Assembly: GCF_003194585.1 (NCBI RefSeq)
Contig: NZ_QHKZ01000008.1
Span: 1 to 64,000 of the forward strand
Reading direction: 5' to 3'
Source of the DNA: Nocardioides daejeonensis
GTDB taxonomy: Bacteria > Actinomycetota > Actinomycetes > Propionibacteriales > Nocardioidaceae
Length of the DNA: 64,000 bases
Numbering within the stretch: position 1 is the first letter of the stretch; every line of letters begins with the position of its first letter. Under the pieces are notes generated by a model. That model worked only from the letters and a program-made list of their open reading frames with translations, did not search any database and was not told the origin of the DNA. Below are positions 17,500 to 27,055 of this stretch, piece by piece. A program made the translations under genes and the position numbers.

Positions 17500-19734
17500 A
17501 TGAGCTCGAAGCCGCGGAGCCTTCTCGCCAACCTGCGACGACGCTGGCGTGATCGGTCGCACGCCCGGACGAGCACCACCCGCTTCGGGGAGGTCCCCGC
17601 CGTTGCGACCCAGCTCCCCGACTGGCTCCGGCGCAACCGTCGGACGAAGCCGGCCGACCTGGTCGCCGCCGCGCAGCCCTTCCTGATCGACGCCGAGCAC
17701 CTGGCCGCGGCCGAGCGAGCTGCTCTTGCCGGGCGCCTGGCCGAAGCCTGTGCGCAGGCCGAGCAGTTGCGTGAGCTGCCCGTCGAGGAGCGGCTCCGCG
17801 CCTGGCTGGCCGCCACGGGCAGATGGGTCGAGCTCGCCGATCTTGTCGCGGAGCGGGCCTACGTCGCCGGTCAGTACCCGACGGTGCTCGTCGGCGGTCG
17901 CCTGTATGCCGACTTCGGCGAACTCCAGCCCACCGAGACGCCGGAGGCGATGCTCGAGGTCGAGCCGGCTCTGTGCGGGCTGGAGCTGCGGATCCGCCGG
18001 TGTGCGCTCTCCGACGCCGGCGTCGACCTGGAGCTCTTCGCGGTGGTCCGGGCACTCGACTATGCGGCGTACCCGCCCCGGATCGAGGTGACCGGTCCCG
18101 CGCTGCTCGGTGCCCGGCAGGTCGACGATCCGGCCGCCACCCGGTTCTCCGCGCGCCGCCACCAGTGTCATGACCAGGGGGCTCTCCAGGTCCGGATCGC
18201 TGATGCGGAGAGCGACCTCTCCGTCACCCTTCACGCGGGTGACTTCCAGCGGAGTGCCGTGCTGAGCGCCGCCCGGATCCGGGCCCGGCTTCCCCAGCTC
18301 CGGAGCGCGGCGGATCAGGTCTCCGACGTCGTGGTCGTCGGCGACGCCGTGCGCCTGGTCGGCCCCGGCCTGGTGCTCCCGCTGCGCGGCCGGCGCCGAT
18401 TCCGGCCTGAAGGTCCGTTGGCCCCTGGCCCGCTCGACCTGCCCGACCTCCAGCCCGACCCGGCCCTCGCCGGACGCCTGCCCCTCGAGTTGGCGGCAGC
18501 CCACCACCGGGTCGAGGTGACCGCACCCGACGGTCGCCTGGAGCTCCGCCTGGCGGCCCCGCTGCGTGACGACGAACGCGGCCCTTTCCGGCAGACGCAG
18601 CTGCAGAGCCGGCACGGCGCCGCGCCGATCGACCGCGGGCTCGCCCTCTTCACGTCGTACGCCGGCACCGCGGTCACGGACAGCCCGCTGGCGATCCAAC
18701 AGGAGCTGGCCCGTCGCGAGCCCGGGCTCCGCATGCTCTGGGCGGTCGCCGACCATGCGGTGCCGGTGCCGGAGGGCACGGAGCCGGTGCTCGTCCGCAG
18801 CCGGGAGTGGTACGACGCCTGGTCGACCGCAGCCCTCGTGGTCACCAACGTGGAGCCCGACCGGTGGTACCGGCCGCGCAAGGACCAGCTGCTGGTGCAG
18901 ACGTTCCACGGCTACCCGTCGAAGACGATGGGCAAGGTGCTCTGGCGGTCCAAGAACTTCTCTCCGCGCCGGATCCGCTACCAGCTCGACCACACGTCGG
19001 GCACCTGGTCACTGCTGGTCACACCGGAGCAGGCGATGGACCGCCACTACCGCGAGCAGTACGACTGGACCGGGCCGATCGTGCACGAGGGCTACCCGCG
19101 CAACGATGCCCTGGTGGGGGAGTCCGCCCTCAGGCGGCGGGAACAGGTCCGTGCCGAGCTGGGGATCGGTGACCGGATAGCGGTGTTGCATGCCCCGACC
19201 TGGCGCGATGATCTCGCCAGCGACTTCCGGGCCGCCGAGCAGTTCCAGGCCCTCGATGTCGGCGCCTTCACCCGGGCATTGCCGGATCACGTGCTGCTGA
19301 TGCGTGGGCACCGTTTCCATGCTGCCGGCAGCGACCGGCCGGGAGTCATCGACGTGACCGATCACCCTGAGATCAACGACCTGATCCTCGCCGCCGACGT
19401 CGCGGTCCTCGACTACTCGTCGCTGCGCTTCGACTTCGCGATCACCGGTCGCCCGTTGGTCTTCCTGGTGCCCGATCTGGCCGACTACGCCCACGGTTCT
19501 CGCGGCTTCCTCTACCCCTTCGAGGAGACCACGCCCGGGCCCCTCGTCGCCGACACTGCCGCAGTCATCAGCGAGGTCGGGGACCCGGCCGCCCTCCGCG
19601 ACCGGTACGCCGCGGAGCTCGACGCCTTCAACGCGCGGTTCAACAGGCACCACGACGGGCATGCCAGTTCCCGGGTGGTGGACGCGATTCTTGGGCTACG
19701 CTCGCGGCGTGAATCTGCCCCAGATCCGTCCTGA
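17500..19734 (+). CDS. CDP-glycerol/CDP-ribitol glycopolymer phosphotransferase (TagF/TarL type)
   Basis: 744-aa peripheral enzyme. The C-terminal region (about 370-740) is a CDP-glycerol glycerophosphotransferase domain: L-F-T-S-Y-A-G near the start, then Q-T-F-H-G-Y-P-x-K-x-M-G, E-G-Y-P-R-N-D, L-M-R-G-H and D-Y-S-S-L-R-F-D-F, the GT-B motifs that bind CDP-polyol and phosphate. The N-terminal 370 residues carry no domain I recognise. It should add polyol-phosphate units from CDP-glycerol or CDP-ribitol to a wall polymer on the inner membrane face. ATG 17500 chosen; GTG 17497 is equally possible. The bifunctional CDP-ribitol enzyme at 34076 points to ribitol. Confidence 0.85.
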   Translation: MSSKPRSLLANLRRRWRDRSHARTSTTRFGEVPAVATQLPDWLRRNRRTKPADLVAAAQPFLIDAEHLAAAERAALAGRLAEACAQAEQLRELPVEERLRAWLAATGRWVELADLVAERAYVAGQYPTVLVGGRLYADFGELQPTETPEAMLEVEPALCGLELRIRRCALSDAGVDLELFAVVRALDYAAYPPRIEVTGPALLGARQVDDPAATRFSARRHQCHDQGALQVRIADAESDLSVTLHAGDFQRSAVLSAARIRARLPQLRSAADQVSDVVVVGDAVRLVGPGLVLPLRGRRRFRPEGPLAPGPLDLPDLQPDPALAGRLPLELAAAHHRVEVTAPDGRLELRLAAPLRDDERGPFRQTQLQSRHGAAPIDRGLALFTSYAGTAVTDSPLAIQQELARREPGLRMLWAVADHAVPVPEGTEPVLVRSREWYDAWSTAALVVTNVEPDRWYRPRKDQLLVQTFHGYPSKTMGKVLWRSKNFSPRRIRYQLDHTSGTWSLLVTPEQAMDRHYREQYDWTGPIVHEGYPRNDALVGESALRRREQVRAELGIGDRIAVLHAPTWRDDLASDFRAAEQFQALDVGAFTRALPDHVLLMRGHRFHAAGSDRPGVIDVTDHPEINDLILAADVAVLDYSSLRFDFAITGRPLVFLVPDLADYAHGSRGFLYPFEETTPGPLVADTAAVISEVGDPAALRDRYAAELDAFNARFNRHHDGHASSRVVDAILGLRSRRESAPDPS
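19697..19702 (+). promoter_or_regulatory. -10 box TACGCT of a leaderless start
   Basis: TACGCT lies inside the 3' end of the preceding gene, six bases before GTG 19709, and sets the start of the methyltransferase gene. Confidence 0.5.
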
Positions 19735-20572
19735 GCGGTCCGGTGCCGAGAAGTCGGCTCCCGAACTGCGCCAGCGCGTACGTCGTCTGCGTCGGCGACT
19801 ACAGCGGCGGGAGGAGCAGGTCAAGGTGCTCCGCGCGCGGGCAGAGAAGCAGGCGCGAGAGTTGGCGCTGCTTCGCAAGGCGTCGCTCGACGTCTTCCCC
19901 GACGCCCCCGTCCCCGAGCGGATCCAGGCACTGGCCGGCGCCGTCCGCGACGAGGGCCTGACCTACCTCGAGGAGATGCACCTGCTCTCGCTCGCGAGCT
20001 GCGTGCTGGAGATGGAGCGTGCGGGCCGAGAGGGGTTGGTCATCGAGGCGGGTACCGCGCGCGGCGGGTCGGCGATCGTGATGGCTGCTGCGAAGGCGCC
20101 GGATCGGGAGATGCGGGTCTACGACGTCTTCGCCACGATCCCGCCCCCCACCGAGGCTGACAGCGAGGATGCGCAGGAGCGCTACCGCACCATTGCTGAG
20201 GGCAGGGCCGTCGCCCGGGACGGGCAGACCTACTACGGCTACCGAGACGACCTGCTCACCGAGGTGACGGACTCCTTCGCCAGACACGACCTGGCGATCG
20301 CCGACCATCGGGTGGCCTTGATCGAGGGGCTCTTCGAGGAGACCCTCCGCGTCGACGGCCCGGTGGCGCTGGCGCATGTCGACGGCGACTGGTATGCGTC
20401 CACCATGACGTGCCTGCAGAGGATCACGCCGCACCTCGTTCCCGGCGGGCGAATCGTCATCGACGACTACCACATGTGGTCGGGATGCCGAGACGCCGTG
20501 GATGAGTTCGTAGCGGAGCACCCCGAGCTTCGGGTGGAAATGAGGGCGAAAGTCCATCTCGTCCGTCGATGA
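19709..20572 (+). CDS. TylF/MycF-type O-methyltransferase with N-terminal coiled coil
   Basis: 287 aa. Residues 20-58 form a basic coiled coil; about 85-285 is a class I SAM-dependent methyltransferase of the macrocin O-methyltransferase family, with SAM loop E-A-G-T-A-R-G-G near 113-120 and metal-binding D-G-D-W-Y and D-D-Y-H-M-W segments. Such enzymes methylate sugar hydroxyls. Here it probably methylates a sugar of the surface polymer. The frame is open upstream over the previous gene's end, but the leaderless GTG is the better start. Confidence 0.8.
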   Translation: MNLPQIRPERSGAEKSAPELRQRVRRLRRRLQRREEQVKVLRARAEKQARELALLRKASLDVFPDAPVPERIQALAGAVRDEGLTYLEEMHLLSLASCVLEMERAGREGLVIEAGTARGGSAIVMAAAKAPDREMRVYDVFATIPPPTEADSEDAQERYRTIAEGRAVARDGQTYYGYRDDLLTEVTDSFARHDLAIADHRVALIEGLFEETLRVDGPVALAHVDGDWYASTMTCLQRITPHLVPGGRIVIDDYHMWSGCRDAVDEFVAEHPELRVEMRAKVHLVRR

Positions 20573-20630
20573 GGCGGTGAGGTGACTCACCTGCGGCCCA
20601 GCGTTTTCTGAGCCGCGGGGTGCTGTCGGT

Positions 20631-20636
20631 TAAGGT
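20631..20636 (+). promoter_or_regulatory. -10 box TAAGGT of a leaderless start
   Basis: TAAGGT, six bases, ATG 20643. No ribosome-binding site present. Confidence 0.6.
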
Positions 20637-20642
20637 GCGGCC

Positions 20643-23393
20643 ATGCCTGAACCCCACGGTCCCACAGCACCTTCTGCTCCCACCGCGGCGGTGCGGGCGG
20701 CGGTCGGCAGGGTCTGGCGTTCGGTCCGGCCTGCTCCCGATGCAGGTCCGCAGCTGGCCGACCAGGCACAGGCCCAGGAGCTTCGTAAGCTGCGCCGCAA
20801 GGTGACGCGCTTGGAGACGGCGAACAGCCGGGTCACGCAGCGTCTGCACCGGCTGGCCGGAGCGGTGGTCGGCGACACCGACTTCGACGAGACGACGCTG
20901 GCGGAGCGGGGAATCACGTTCGCTGACGTCCGGACCGAGGCGCGACGCGCCCGTGCCCTGGCAGTGCTGGGTGAGCTCAGCGCTCAGGGTGTGCCCATCG
21001 AGCTCGCCCTGGTCGAGACGGTTCGTGAGCTGCTCAGCGTGCGCGAGCTGCATGTCGCGCGTGCTCTTGCGCTGGGCCTCAACCGGGAAGACAACGATCT
21101 GCGTCGGATCGGCCTCGCGATGGTGCTCGGCCAGCTCAAGGAAGAGGAGCGGGCCTGGAAGCTCTACGAGCAGGTCCCCGAGGAGCGCCTGGCTGAGCTC
21201 GTGCCGGTGGAAGCCTCCGAGGCGGCGCTTGCCAGCGGAGGCGAGGCCGGAGTCGCACTGGCCGTCGCCATCGCCCGGCACCATCACCCGGCGGGGGTGC
21301 TGGTCCGGCTTGCGGGGCAGCTCATCGTCGTGGGCGAGGTCGAGGTCGCCAAGGAGCTCGGCGATCGCGTCGAAGCCCGTCTGGACGAGCTGACTGACGA
21401 GGAGCGCCGCAGGTTCGGTGCGCTCGCCTACTGGCTCAAGCCCGAGCCAGTGCAGCAGCCGCCGGCGGGTGCGGTCCGGCTCGGGGTCCTCGACTATCAC
21501 CAGCCAGACCTCGAGCGAGCGTCGCAGAACGTGGGCGACTACGTCCAGACGCTGGCGATGCTCGGCAACGTTGCTCGCTTCCGCGGGGTGCGGTTCAGCG
21601 GCCTCGACGGAATGGGGGAGCTCGCAGCCGAGGTCCAGCAGCGGATCCGTCCCGAGCTCTGGATCGACTCCCCTGAGCAGGACGTCCACCTGGTGCGCGT
21701 GAGCCGTGACTTCAGCGAGGGGGACCCGATCCCCGAGGCGACGTGGATGCTTGCGTTCGGTTGGCACATGCACCCGGCGTACCGGATCAAGTACGGGCTG
21801 CCCTACCACCCCAACATCCGGCCTCTCTATGTCTCCTTCCACGTCAACCGACCTGCAGCGCTCGATGAGGCGACGATCGCCCACCTCCGAGAGAACGGGC
21901 CCATCGGCTGTCGTGACTGGACCACCGTCGACCTGCTGCTCAGCGCCGGGGTGGACGCCTTCTTCACCGGGTGCCTCACCACCACGGTCAACGCGGCTTT
22001 CCCGGACCTGGACCAGGTCGAGCGGATCGCCGACCGCACCACGGCGGTCATCGACCTGCCGGACGGTGCCGAGGACTCCGTCGAGGGACCGACCACGCTG
22101 ATCACCCACGCCGAAGAGTCGGTCCGCGACCTCGACCTCACCTCCGGGACACGCGCGGCGCTCGCACTGCTCGACCGCTACCAGCGTGAGCTCGACGGTG
22201 TCTACACGAGTCGGTTGCACTCCTATCTCCCGGCCACTTCGCTCGGTCTGCCCGCGAGGTTCGAGCCGAAGAAGTTCGGCGACGTCCGCTTCGACGGCCT
22301 GCTCGGGATGGCTCCGGGGCGCCCCGAGTTCGTCGCCATGCAGGAAGGCATCCGAGAGCTTCTTCGCCCTTCGCTGGAGCTCATCCTCGGTGGCGCGGCG
22401 GAGGAGACCGTCCGCGAGGACTGGCGCAACCGGACCGCCGCGGCCGTGAGCGAGGCCAAGGAGCGCTTCGCCAAGCCGTTGCAGCTGGCGCCTCCGGAGT
22501 TCGACGTGGCGGCCGCCGTCGCCGCCGTCGCAGCGGACACCCACCGCTATGGCCCGCACGACGGTGTCGACGAGGGGGCCGTTACTGACGTCACGCTCAG
22601 CCTCGACGCGAACTTCAAGTCGCTGCTCCCGGTGACGGTCGAGTCGATCGTCTCCCATGCGTCCGGCCCGGTCCGGTTGTGGATCACTGCTCGGGGACTC
22701 GACGAGCAGTACCGCAGCTGGTTCCACCGCTGCTTCCCGGAGGTCCCGGTGACCTTCCTCGGTTGCGACGGAGTCGCCTACGGCGAGGTGCTGCGGATGA
22801 TCCCGCATATCACCGTGGCCACCATGGACAGGCTCCTGCTGCCGGAGCTGTTGCCGGCTCTCGACCGCGTCGTCTACATCGACATCGACACGGTCACCGA
22901 GGGAGATGTCCGCGAGCTGGCAGCCGTCGACCTGGCCGGCGCCCCCGTGGCGGGCAGGCCCGGCCGTCAGGCGGCGTCCTCGCTGTGGCGCAAGGCCGGC
23001 GATCAGCTGGGCCCGCGGGAGGCCTCGGAGCTGCGCCGGACGATGTCCGCTCGCCACGCCTTCGACTTCATGGCCATCAACTGCGGCGTGCTGGTGCTCG
23101 ACCTCGCGCAGATGCGCGCGGACCGCTTCGTCGAGGAGTGGGTGCCCTTGGTCGGCCTGTACGGCCTCAACGACCAGGACCTGATGAACGCCTACGCCGG
23201 GCACCGGCGTGCGGAGCTCGAGGCGAAGTGGAACGCGCTTCCCGCTCTCGAGGAGCTGGAGGACCTGGCTCCTGGAATCGTCCACTACGCCGGTGCTGGC
23301 AAGCCCTGGCAGGACCGGCTCGTCCCGTACGGCGACAGATGGGTAGCCGTCGCCGAGTCCGTCGAGCGACGGGCCGGACAACCGCCCGCTTGA
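20643..23393 (+). CDS. Polysaccharide-pyruvyltransferase-like / GT8 glycosyltransferase fusion
   Basis: 916-aa multidomain protein. A coiled coil at about 36-70 precedes an alpha-helical spacer to 275. About 280-560 is pyruvyltransferase-like (S-Q-N-V-G-D-Y-V-Q near 295, then V-S-F-H-V, I-G-C-R-D, and R-L-H-S-Y). About 648-905 is a GT8-type glycosyltransferase: L-D-A-N-F at its start, the DxD metal site Y-I-D-I-D-T near 744, N-C-G-V-L-V-L-D, N-D-Q-D-L-M-N and the terminal H-Y-A-G-A-G-K-P-W. It should glycosylate, and perhaps also pyruvylate, repeating units of the surface polymer. Activity of the middle domain is inferred from motifs only. Confidence 0.82.
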   Translation: MPEPHGPTAPSAPTAAVRAAVGRVWRSVRPAPDAGPQLADQAQAQELRKLRRKVTRLETANSRVTQRLHRLAGAVVGDTDFDETTLAERGITFADVRTEARRARALAVLGELSAQGVPIELALVETVRELLSVRELHVARALALGLNREDNDLRRIGLAMVLGQLKEEERAWKLYEQVPEERLAELVPVEASEAALASGGEAGVALAVAIARHHHPAGVLVRLAGQLIVVGEVEVAKELGDRVEARLDELTDEERRRFGALAYWLKPEPVQQPPAGAVRLGVLDYHQPDLERASQNVGDYVQTLAMLGNVARFRGVRFSGLDGMGELAAEVQQRIRPELWIDSPEQDVHLVRVSRDFSEGDPIPEATWMLAFGWHMHPAYRIKYGLPYHPNIRPLYVSFHVNRPAALDEATIAHLRENGPIGCRDWTTVDLLLSAGVDAFFTGCLTTTVNAAFPDLDQVERIADRTTAVIDLPDGAEDSVEGPTTLITHAEESVRDLDLTSGTRAALALLDRYQRELDGVYTSRLHSYLPATSLGLPARFEPKKFGDVRFDGLLGMAPGRPEFVAMQEGIRELLRPSLELILGGAAEETVREDWRNRTAAAVSEAKERFAKPLQLAPPEFDVAAAVAAVAADTHRYGPHDGVDEGAVTDVTLSLDANFKSLLPVTVESIVSHASGPVRLWITARGLDEQYRSWFHRCFPEVPVTFLGCDGVAYGEVLRMIPHITVATMDRLLLPELLPALDRVVYIDIDTVTEGDVRELAAVDLAGAPVAGRPGRQAASSLWRKAGDQLGPREASELRRTMSARHAFDFMAINCGVLVLDLAQMRADRFVEEWVPLVGLYGLNDQDLMNAYAGHRRAELEAKWNALPALEELEDLAPGIVHYAGAGKPWQDRLVPYGDRWVAVAESVERRAGQPPA

Positions 23394-23418
23394 TCACTCC
23401 CTCTCGAAAGCATGATGG

Positions 23419-26400
23419 ATGCCTGACCTCGGAGACGTTGCACGACGACTTGCTGCCCGCACGGCGCGGACCCGCGTCGGCCAACGCCTGAGACGCCCCC
23501 GGCTGAGTGTCATCGTCCCGTTCTACAACGTGGAGAAGTACCTCGCGGAGTGCTTGGACTCGATCCTCGCCCAGGACTTCCGCGACATCGAGGTACTCCT
23601 CGTCGACGACGGATCGCCGGACGGTTCGCGGCGTATCGCCGAGCGCTACGTAGCCCGTGATCAGCGGGTGCGACTGCTCACCCGCCCGAACGGTGGCCTG
23701 GGAGCGGCCCGGAACACCGGCGTCCGTGCCGCGCGCGGCTCGTACCTGACGTTCGTCGACTCCGATGACCGGCTTCCGGCCGGCGCTCTCCGCGTCTTGA
23801 TGGCGCAGGCCTCGAGATCGGGTTCCGAGATCGTGATGGGTGCCGTGGAGAGGTTCGACAGCCGAAGGCGCTGGCGGCCGACCTGGCTCCCCGCCGTTCA
23901 CACGCATCCGCGCACGGCCGTGACGCTGGACGAGTTCTTGCCGCTGCTGCGCAACCTCTACACCTGGAACAAGGTCTTCCGCCGCGACTTCTGGGAGCGC
24001 CAGGGGCTCTGGTTCCGAGAGGGTGTCGCCTACGAGGACCAGCCGATCATCACCCAGCTCTTCGCACGAGCGACGAGCATCGACGTCATCCCCGACGTCG
24101 TCTACGAGTACCGGGCGCGTGACGACAAGAGCTCCATCAGCCAGCAGACCGCGAGCCTGAAGGACCTCCGGGCCCGGATCGAGGCGTGGCGGCTGAGCGA
24201 GGAGAGCTTCCGGAAGGAACTGTCTCCCCGGGGCTACCAAGGGTGGCTGGCGACCCTCTTCAACGCTCACTTCCACTGGTACCTGGCGAGCGCGGGGACG
24301 ATCGACGACACCTACTGGGAGGAGCTGACGGCGGCGGTGCGTCACTACTCCGCTCAGGCTGAGCCGTGGGTCTGGGAGGCGACGGAGCCGGCTCAACGGG
24401 TGTTGGTCGAGCTAGCACGTCAAGATCGCCGTGCCGACGCGCAGGAGCTGGTACGCCGTCAGCACACCAAGGCGTCCCTCTGGCCGGCAGAGGTCCGCGA
24501 CGACGGCATCCTCCTCCAGATGCCGTTCCACGACGACCCCGCTCTGCCTACCGACCTCTTCCTGCTCCGCCCGGAGCAGATGACCGTCGAACACTCCGTC
24601 GAGAACATCCGGTGGATCGAGGACGGGGGCCGGGTCTGGGGAGAGCTGACCGGTTCGGCCTTCATCCTCAAGGTGGACCTGGCGCGCTTCTCCGCACAGA
24701 TCTCCCTGATCCTGCGCAACGTGCGCAGTGGCGTCGAGTTCGTCCATAGCGCCACACAGAGCCCTCGGGCCAGCACTCCTCTGGCGATGGACGACCTCTG
24801 GTGCGACTACTCCGCAGGCACCTTCCGTATCCGGTTCCCGGTCGAGGAGCTGGTGGAGCACTCCGAGGAAGGCGACCAGTGGGAGGTCTGTCTGCAGGTG
24901 GTTGCGGCAGGCTTCACGGCGACGACACCGGTCACGCGGGTCCTGCGCAGTGGCGCGGCGGGGCGGGTGCCGGGCGGCCTGCTCGGGGACGGGCGGCGCG
25001 TCCGTGCCGAATGGCGGTTCGGTCAGGCGCTCCGCTTCGTGCTCGACAGCAACTGCGTCGAGGTCCACGGGCTCGGCGTCGGGGGGCGCCGGCTGAGCGG
25101 AACGCTTGCGGCAGGGCATCGGATCGCACGAGTGGAGGCGGTCAGCGGCGGTGCCCGGGTGACGGCCAGGGTCGCCGACGACCACTTCGCGCTCGAGCTT
25201 CCACCGGTTCCCCCGCCGGCACCCGGCGAGGGGCGAGAGTGGCAGATCCGGGTTGCCGGCGAGGGAGGGCAGCGGCTGGTGGTCGCACCCTCCGACGTAC
25301 CGCGACCCCGAGCGGACCAGCATCTGGTGGTGCAGACGAACCGCAGCCGTGAGCTGATCGTCATCGAGAGCACGGCGCGTGCTCTGGCGGAGTCCGCTAC
25401 CACGACGCCGACCGGGGAGCTCGTCATCGACGGCCTCGCGCTCGGGTCGCTCGACCGGTTCCGTCTGCGTGCGGTCCGCTTCGACATGGAGTGCATCGGC
25501 GCGCCCGCCGAGGTGCGGGAGGGCGAGTTCCGGGCCGTTCTCGACCTGCGTCACGAGTTCTACCGGTTCGGTCGGCAACCGCTCGCGGCCGGCTCGTACG
25601 ACCTCTTCGTGGACCTGCTGGACGGCAGCGACCTCAGCTTCCCGCTCCAGATCGGTCCGCGCCTACGCTCCGACCTGCCGGTGCGGGTGGACACCCACGA
25701 CCACGAGGGCAACCTGCTCCGCGGCCCGACTGGAGCGGTTCAGCTCCGGCTCGCCCGCCCGCTGGGCGACGTCCGGGGCAAGTACGCGCAGAACAAGCTG
25801 AGGAGCCGGCGCTCGACGACGTCGGGCCTGACCAGGGGAATCCTCTTCCGCTCCTACTTCGGCGAGCGTGCCACCGACAACGGACTCTCGATCCAGGAGG
25901 CGCTGCGGCGCCGCGGCTCGGACCTGCCGGTCTACTGGGCCGTTCAGGACTACGGTGTGCCAGTGCCTGAGGGGAGCACCCCGGTGCTCGTCAACAGCCG
26001 CGAGTGGTACGACCTGCTGGGCTCCGTGAAGTACTACGTCGACAACATGTACCAGCCGGAGTACTTCCAGAAGCGTGAAGGTCAGGTGCTCGTCCAGACC
26101 TTCCACGGCTATCCGTTCAAGGTGATGGGCCACACCCACTGGCGTCATCAGCAGTTCTCGCAGGCCAAGATCGATGCGTACGACGCGCGTGCGGCGGAGT
26201 GGGACTACCTCGTCTCGCCGGCGCGCTACGCCACGCCGCTGCTCCGACGGGAGTTCAACTTCCACGGCGAGGTCCTCGAGATCGGCTATCCGCGCAACGA
26301 CGTCCTCTTCTCCTCGGAGCGCGACGCCCTGCGCCACCGGGTGCGTGAGTCGCTGGGCATCCGCCCGGACCAGACGGTGGTGCTCTACGCGCCCACGTTC

Positions 26401-26922
26401 CGCGACTACCTCGCTGAGGACGACCAGTCAGCGGTCATGGTCGACTTCTTTGACTTCGAGGAAGCCCAGCGGGGGCTGGGCGACGACTACGTCCTGCTGA
26501 TTCGCGGCCATGCGTTCAACGCCCGCACCCGGCTCCGCCACGGCTCGCGCGGGAACAGCATCGACGTCACGGACTACCCCGAGGTCAGCGATCTCTACCT
26601 GGCTGCCGATGCGGCCGTGGTGGACTACTCCTCACTGCGCTTCGACTTCGGGGTGACCGGCAAGCCGATGATCTTCCATGTCCCCGACCTGGAGCGCTAC
26701 AAGGCGGCACGCGGCTGGCTCTTCGACTTCGAGCTCACCGCACCCGGCCCGCTCGCCCGGACGACCGAGGAGGTCGTCGGCCAGCTGCGCGACCTCGACG
26801 GCGTACAGGCGCGCCACCGGTCCGACTACGAGGTCTTCCGCGCGGACTACCTGGACCTGGAGGACGGGAAGGCCGGCGAGCGCTTCGTCGACGCGGTGAT
26901 CGTGCCGCGCGGCGACGCCTAG
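23419..26922 (+). CDS. GT2 glycosyltransferase fused to TagF/TarL-type polyol-phosphate transferase
   Basis: 1167 aa. About 29-230 is a GT2 domain (S-V-I-V-P-F-Y-N, V-D-D-G-S, metal site D-S-D-D near 114, and the acceptor E-D-Q motif). About 806-1150 is a CDP-polyol phosphotransferase domain with Q-T-F-H-G-Y-P-F-K-V-M-G, G-Y-P-R-N-D, I-R-G-H and D-Y-S-S-L-R-F-D-F. Roughly 400-800 has no recognised domain and may be beta-rich. One polypeptide could thus extend the polyol-phosphate chain and add sugar. ATG 23419 starts 25 bases after the preceding stop, so the two genes are probably one transcript. It is paralogous to the 744-aa protein in its last third. Confidence 0.85.
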   Translation: MPDLGDVARRLAARTARTRVGQRLRRPRLSVIVPFYNVEKYLAECLDSILAQDFRDIEVLLVDDGSPDGSRRIAERYVARDQRVRLLTRPNGGLGAARNTGVRAARGSYLTFVDSDDRLPAGALRVLMAQASRSGSEIVMGAVERFDSRRRWRPTWLPAVHTHPRTAVTLDEFLPLLRNLYTWNKVFRRDFWERQGLWFREGVAYEDQPIITQLFARATSIDVIPDVVYEYRARDDKSSISQQTASLKDLRARIEAWRLSEESFRKELSPRGYQGWLATLFNAHFHWYLASAGTIDDTYWEELTAAVRHYSAQAEPWVWEATEPAQRVLVELARQDRRADAQELVRRQHTKASLWPAEVRDDGILLQMPFHDDPALPTDLFLLRPEQMTVEHSVENIRWIEDGGRVWGELTGSAFILKVDLARFSAQISLILRNVRSGVEFVHSATQSPRASTPLAMDDLWCDYSAGTFRIRFPVEELVEHSEEGDQWEVCLQVVAAGFTATTPVTRVLRSGAAGRVPGGLLGDGRRVRAEWRFGQALRFVLDSNCVEVHGLGVGGRRLSGTLAAGHRIARVEAVSGGARVTARVADDHFALELPPVPPPAPGEGREWQIRVAGEGGQRLVVAPSDVPRPRADQHLVVQTNRSRELIVIESTARALAESATTTPTGELVIDGLALGSLDRFRLRAVRFDMECIGAPAEVREGEFRAVLDLRHEFYRFGRQPLAAGSYDLFVDLLDGSDLSFPLQIGPRLRSDLPVRVDTHDHEGNLLRGPTGAVQLRLARPLGDVRGKYAQNKLRSRRSTTSGLTRGILFRSYFGERATDNGLSIQEALRRRGSDLPVYWAVQDYGVPVPEGSTPVLVNSREWYDLLGSVKYYVDNMYQPEYFQKREGQVLVQTFHGYPFKVMGHTHWRHQQFSQAKIDAYDARAAEWDYLVSPARYATPLLRREFNFHGEVLEIGYPRNDVLFSSERDALRHRVRESLGIRPDQTVVLYAPTFRDYLAEDDQSAVMVDFFDFEEAQRGLGDDYVLLIRGHAFNARTRLRHGSRGNSIDVTDYPEVSDLYLAADAAVVDYSSLRFDFGVTGKPMIFHVPDLERYKAARGWLFDFELTAPGPLARTTEEVVGQLRDLDGVQARHRSDYEVFRADYLDLEDGKAGERFVDAVIVPRGDA

Positions 26923-27012
26923 ACGGCCGGCTCTCAAGGTCCTCGCCACCGCCGAGCCGAGCGAGATGGAGAGCCGAGAGACAGCGTCGGAACCGACGCT
27001 CGGCGGCACAGG

Positions 27013-27018
27013 TAGGGT
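27013..27018 (+). promoter_or_regulatory. -10 box TAGGGT before the first sulfotransferase-like gene
   Basis: TAGGGT at 27013 would start the mRNA near 27025, giving a 31-base leader before ATG 27056. Confidence 0.45.
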
Positions 27019-27055
27019 GACGCCTGCCGTGGTAGCGGATCGTTGGGAGTGTGAG

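Noticed and set aside
20457-23381. Minus-strand open frame of 974 codons opposite the PPT-GT8 gene
   Set aside because: The sense strand encodes clear GT8 and PPT-like motifs; the antisense product does not resemble a protein family.
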